Source: Apricaphanius iberus (taxonomy: Eukaryota; Chordata; Actinopteri; Cyprinodontiformes; Aphaniidae). From it: a DNA stretch of 64,000 nucleotides. The DNA lies in contig JAPXFQ010000121.1 in NCBI GenBank assembly GCA_028564705.1, forward strand, positions 186,001 through 250,000, given 5' to 3'. Made by a program: the position numbers and the translations under genes. The notes below the pieces were generated by a model that did no database searches, was not told the DNA's origin, and was given only the letters and a program-made list of their open reading frames with translations. Below are positions 62,477 to 64,000 of the stretch, piece after piece; positions within the stretch are counted from its first letter, which is position 1; every line of letters starts with the position of its first letter.

Positions 62477-64000
62477 GTAAGAGTCCCGCACAGGGAGCTG
62501 CGTGTTTTTAACCCCGCTCCTGAGGCGCAGAGAGGAGCAGAGCGATGCGCTGCTCTGGAGGTTCTCCTCCTTCTTGCATTAAAGGAGCAAAGCAGAGAAC
62601 AACATCGAGTCTCTGATCTGAAGAAGTGAGATGATCCAGACTCAGAATTTGGGCTCAGCTCTTTGTTTTCTGACGCTGGAGCGGCGCGCAAAGCTTCGTC
62701 AGCGCGATCACAAACAAACAACTTAATTACTCATTAAGCCTGATTTTATTAAGCTTTTAATAAGTCCTAAAGATCATTTCTCCTCCTGCTGCTGGTGGGT
62801 GTTTGTCAGGATGGATGAGTTAGAAACTGATCATCAGGCTCAGATTCCCGGGCTGCTGCTGCTGCTGCTGCTGCTGCTGCAGGTCAGTCAGGGAGGTACT
62901 ACAGACACATGTTGACCATGAACAACCATCAGCTTCCAATCAGGGTTAAAGTGAGTGTGCTCTGAACCCTCTCCACTCCTTCCAGTCCAAATATAGCCCC
63001 TCTTCCATGATTCATGGCTCTGAGTCGGAGTGATGAAGGGAAACAGCTGAATAAATCCAGTTTCCCCCTGTGATGGACTCAGAACTCAGCGGGGGTCTGG
63101 AGGGGTTCAGAATCTGGGTCGTGTAGGTGTTCCAGCTCTGGGAGTCTGGATCAGAGGGGCTTTTCCTGGTTTCTGTTTGTGTAGCTGGTGACACTTTGAT
63201 GGAGACAAAGAAAGCGCCCGTGGCAGAGCTGAGTGGAACAAAGGAGGAGATGTTTTCTCTGAGGTGGCAGAGCTGCACCGTCTGTGATGTGATCGGATCC
63301 ACTCTGAGACAAAAGGCGGTCCGACTGCCGAAGACAAAGGAACTGTTCAACCAACAGATATCATGAAGTTAAAGGCAACACTCTGCTTGGGATAAAACTC
63401 CCCAGCAGCCCAGTTATAGGGGGGGTAATTAATAAAAAAACCCAGGAGGAAGGTCTAGCTTCCAAATGGATCATAGATGGAACACAGTAGGGCTTGTTTA
63501 CTGGGTTAGAAATAAACCAGTTTAGCAGTATACACCCATATAGAACCTTTAAGTTGTACCCAGCAGGGTGTTTTGTTTCCCTCTATAGAAAGCATGCAGC
63601 AATTCTTCCCAAAGCTCGTATTTTGTTCCATGTTGAATGAAATCGATCTCGATGGATGAGCTGGAGGTGAAGCGGACCGTAGTGGGACAGGTAGACGTGT
63701 CCACACGATTAGCTCCATCACCTCTCTGCTTCTGGTGATAAATAACATCCAGACTAAACGGGAGCTGACCTTGATGCTGAAATGCTGTTGGTCAGTGGCT
63801 GAAAGCATCGTTAATGAAACATTCTGCACAGAAAAATGTATGAAAAACATAAATATTCCATTCAGAAGCATTGAGAAAACGACCTCCTCCTGACCTCAGC
63901 TGGGCTTTTGTTAAAGCCAGATGTTTGAAGCTCCATATTAGACGGGCCTTCGTGTTTTACCGGCTTCAGTTATGAACCTCTTGCACTGATAAAGCATGAT
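62477..64000 (+). other. mmp24: Start of intron 1 of the MT-MMP gene
   Basis: It begins with a good donor (GAG|GTAAGAG) and no acceptor-plus-prodomain exon follows in the window. It contains a (CTG)n repeat (62853-62880). A minus-strand open frame at 63350-63012 (reads VDPITSQTVQLCHLRENISS and GNWIYSAVSLHH) is of unknown family; it looks protein-like and may be a fragment of another gene. Confidence 0.5.
62853..62880. repeat. (CTG)n microsatellite in MT-MMP intron 1
   Basis: About nine pure CTG units end in CTGCAGGT. Confidence 0.95.

Overview
The window is animal nuclear DNA, almost certainly from a ray-finned (teleost) fish. Protein-coding exons are short, separated by kilobase introns, and bounded by GT/AG splice sites. 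The background is AT-rich and dense in families typical of fish: L2-, RTE- and L1-like LINE pieces, hAT/Tc1/TTAA-type MITEs, solo LTRs, a DIRS-type tyrosine-recombinase retrotransposon and a TRIM gene of the fish-expanded kind. There is no sign of operons or prokaryotic signals.

Layout. Bases 1-14.8 kb are intergenic and full of decayed transposons. Bases 15243-30807 (+) hold a complete five-exon gene, recognised as fam83c (605 codons plus stop; all exon phases join cleanly), followed by a ~2.6 kb 3' UTR with a poly(A) signal at 33418. Its introns carry a hAT MITE, a ~660 bp TTAA-flanked foldback element, an L2 tail and a THAP-domain relic. Bases 33.4-43.4 kb are intergenic with a minus-strand L2 LINE split by a 712 bp solo LTR. 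Bases 43.5-45.3 kb (+) hold a RING/B-box/coiled-coil/PRY-SPRY (TRIM) gene with a frameshift. Bases 45.4-50.3 kb hold two copies of an unidentified GC-rich repeat with long proline/serine-rich reading frames, on either side of an RTE-like LINE that is itself split by a 490 bp solo LTR. Bases 52357-58631 hold the most unusual structure: a head-to-tail pair made of a decayed 4.65 kb DIRS-type element (gag-like with SAP-like and zinc-knuckle motifs, RT-RNase H, tyrosine recombinase) and a 1.63 kb derivative. The derivative keeps only ~188 bp and ~177 bp of the ends, and its interior is a ~1.15 kb CATCCCTTCATCCCCTCCCT-type minisatellite. At 62324-62476 (+) lies the first coding exon of a membrane-type matrix metalloproteinase, most likely mmp24, whose remaining exons lie beyond the window.

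The linkage of fam83c and an MT-MMP matches the human 20q11 neighbourhood (MMP24-EIF6-FAM83C), which supports both identifications, although no eif6 exon was seen and the relative orientation differs from human. FAM83C belongs to the FAM83 family of casein-kinase-1 anchors; MMP24 is a membrane-anchored metalloprotease; nothing suggests they act together. The 31 kb between them has been filled mainly by successive nested insertions. All similarity calls are from pattern recognition of the sequence, not database searches.
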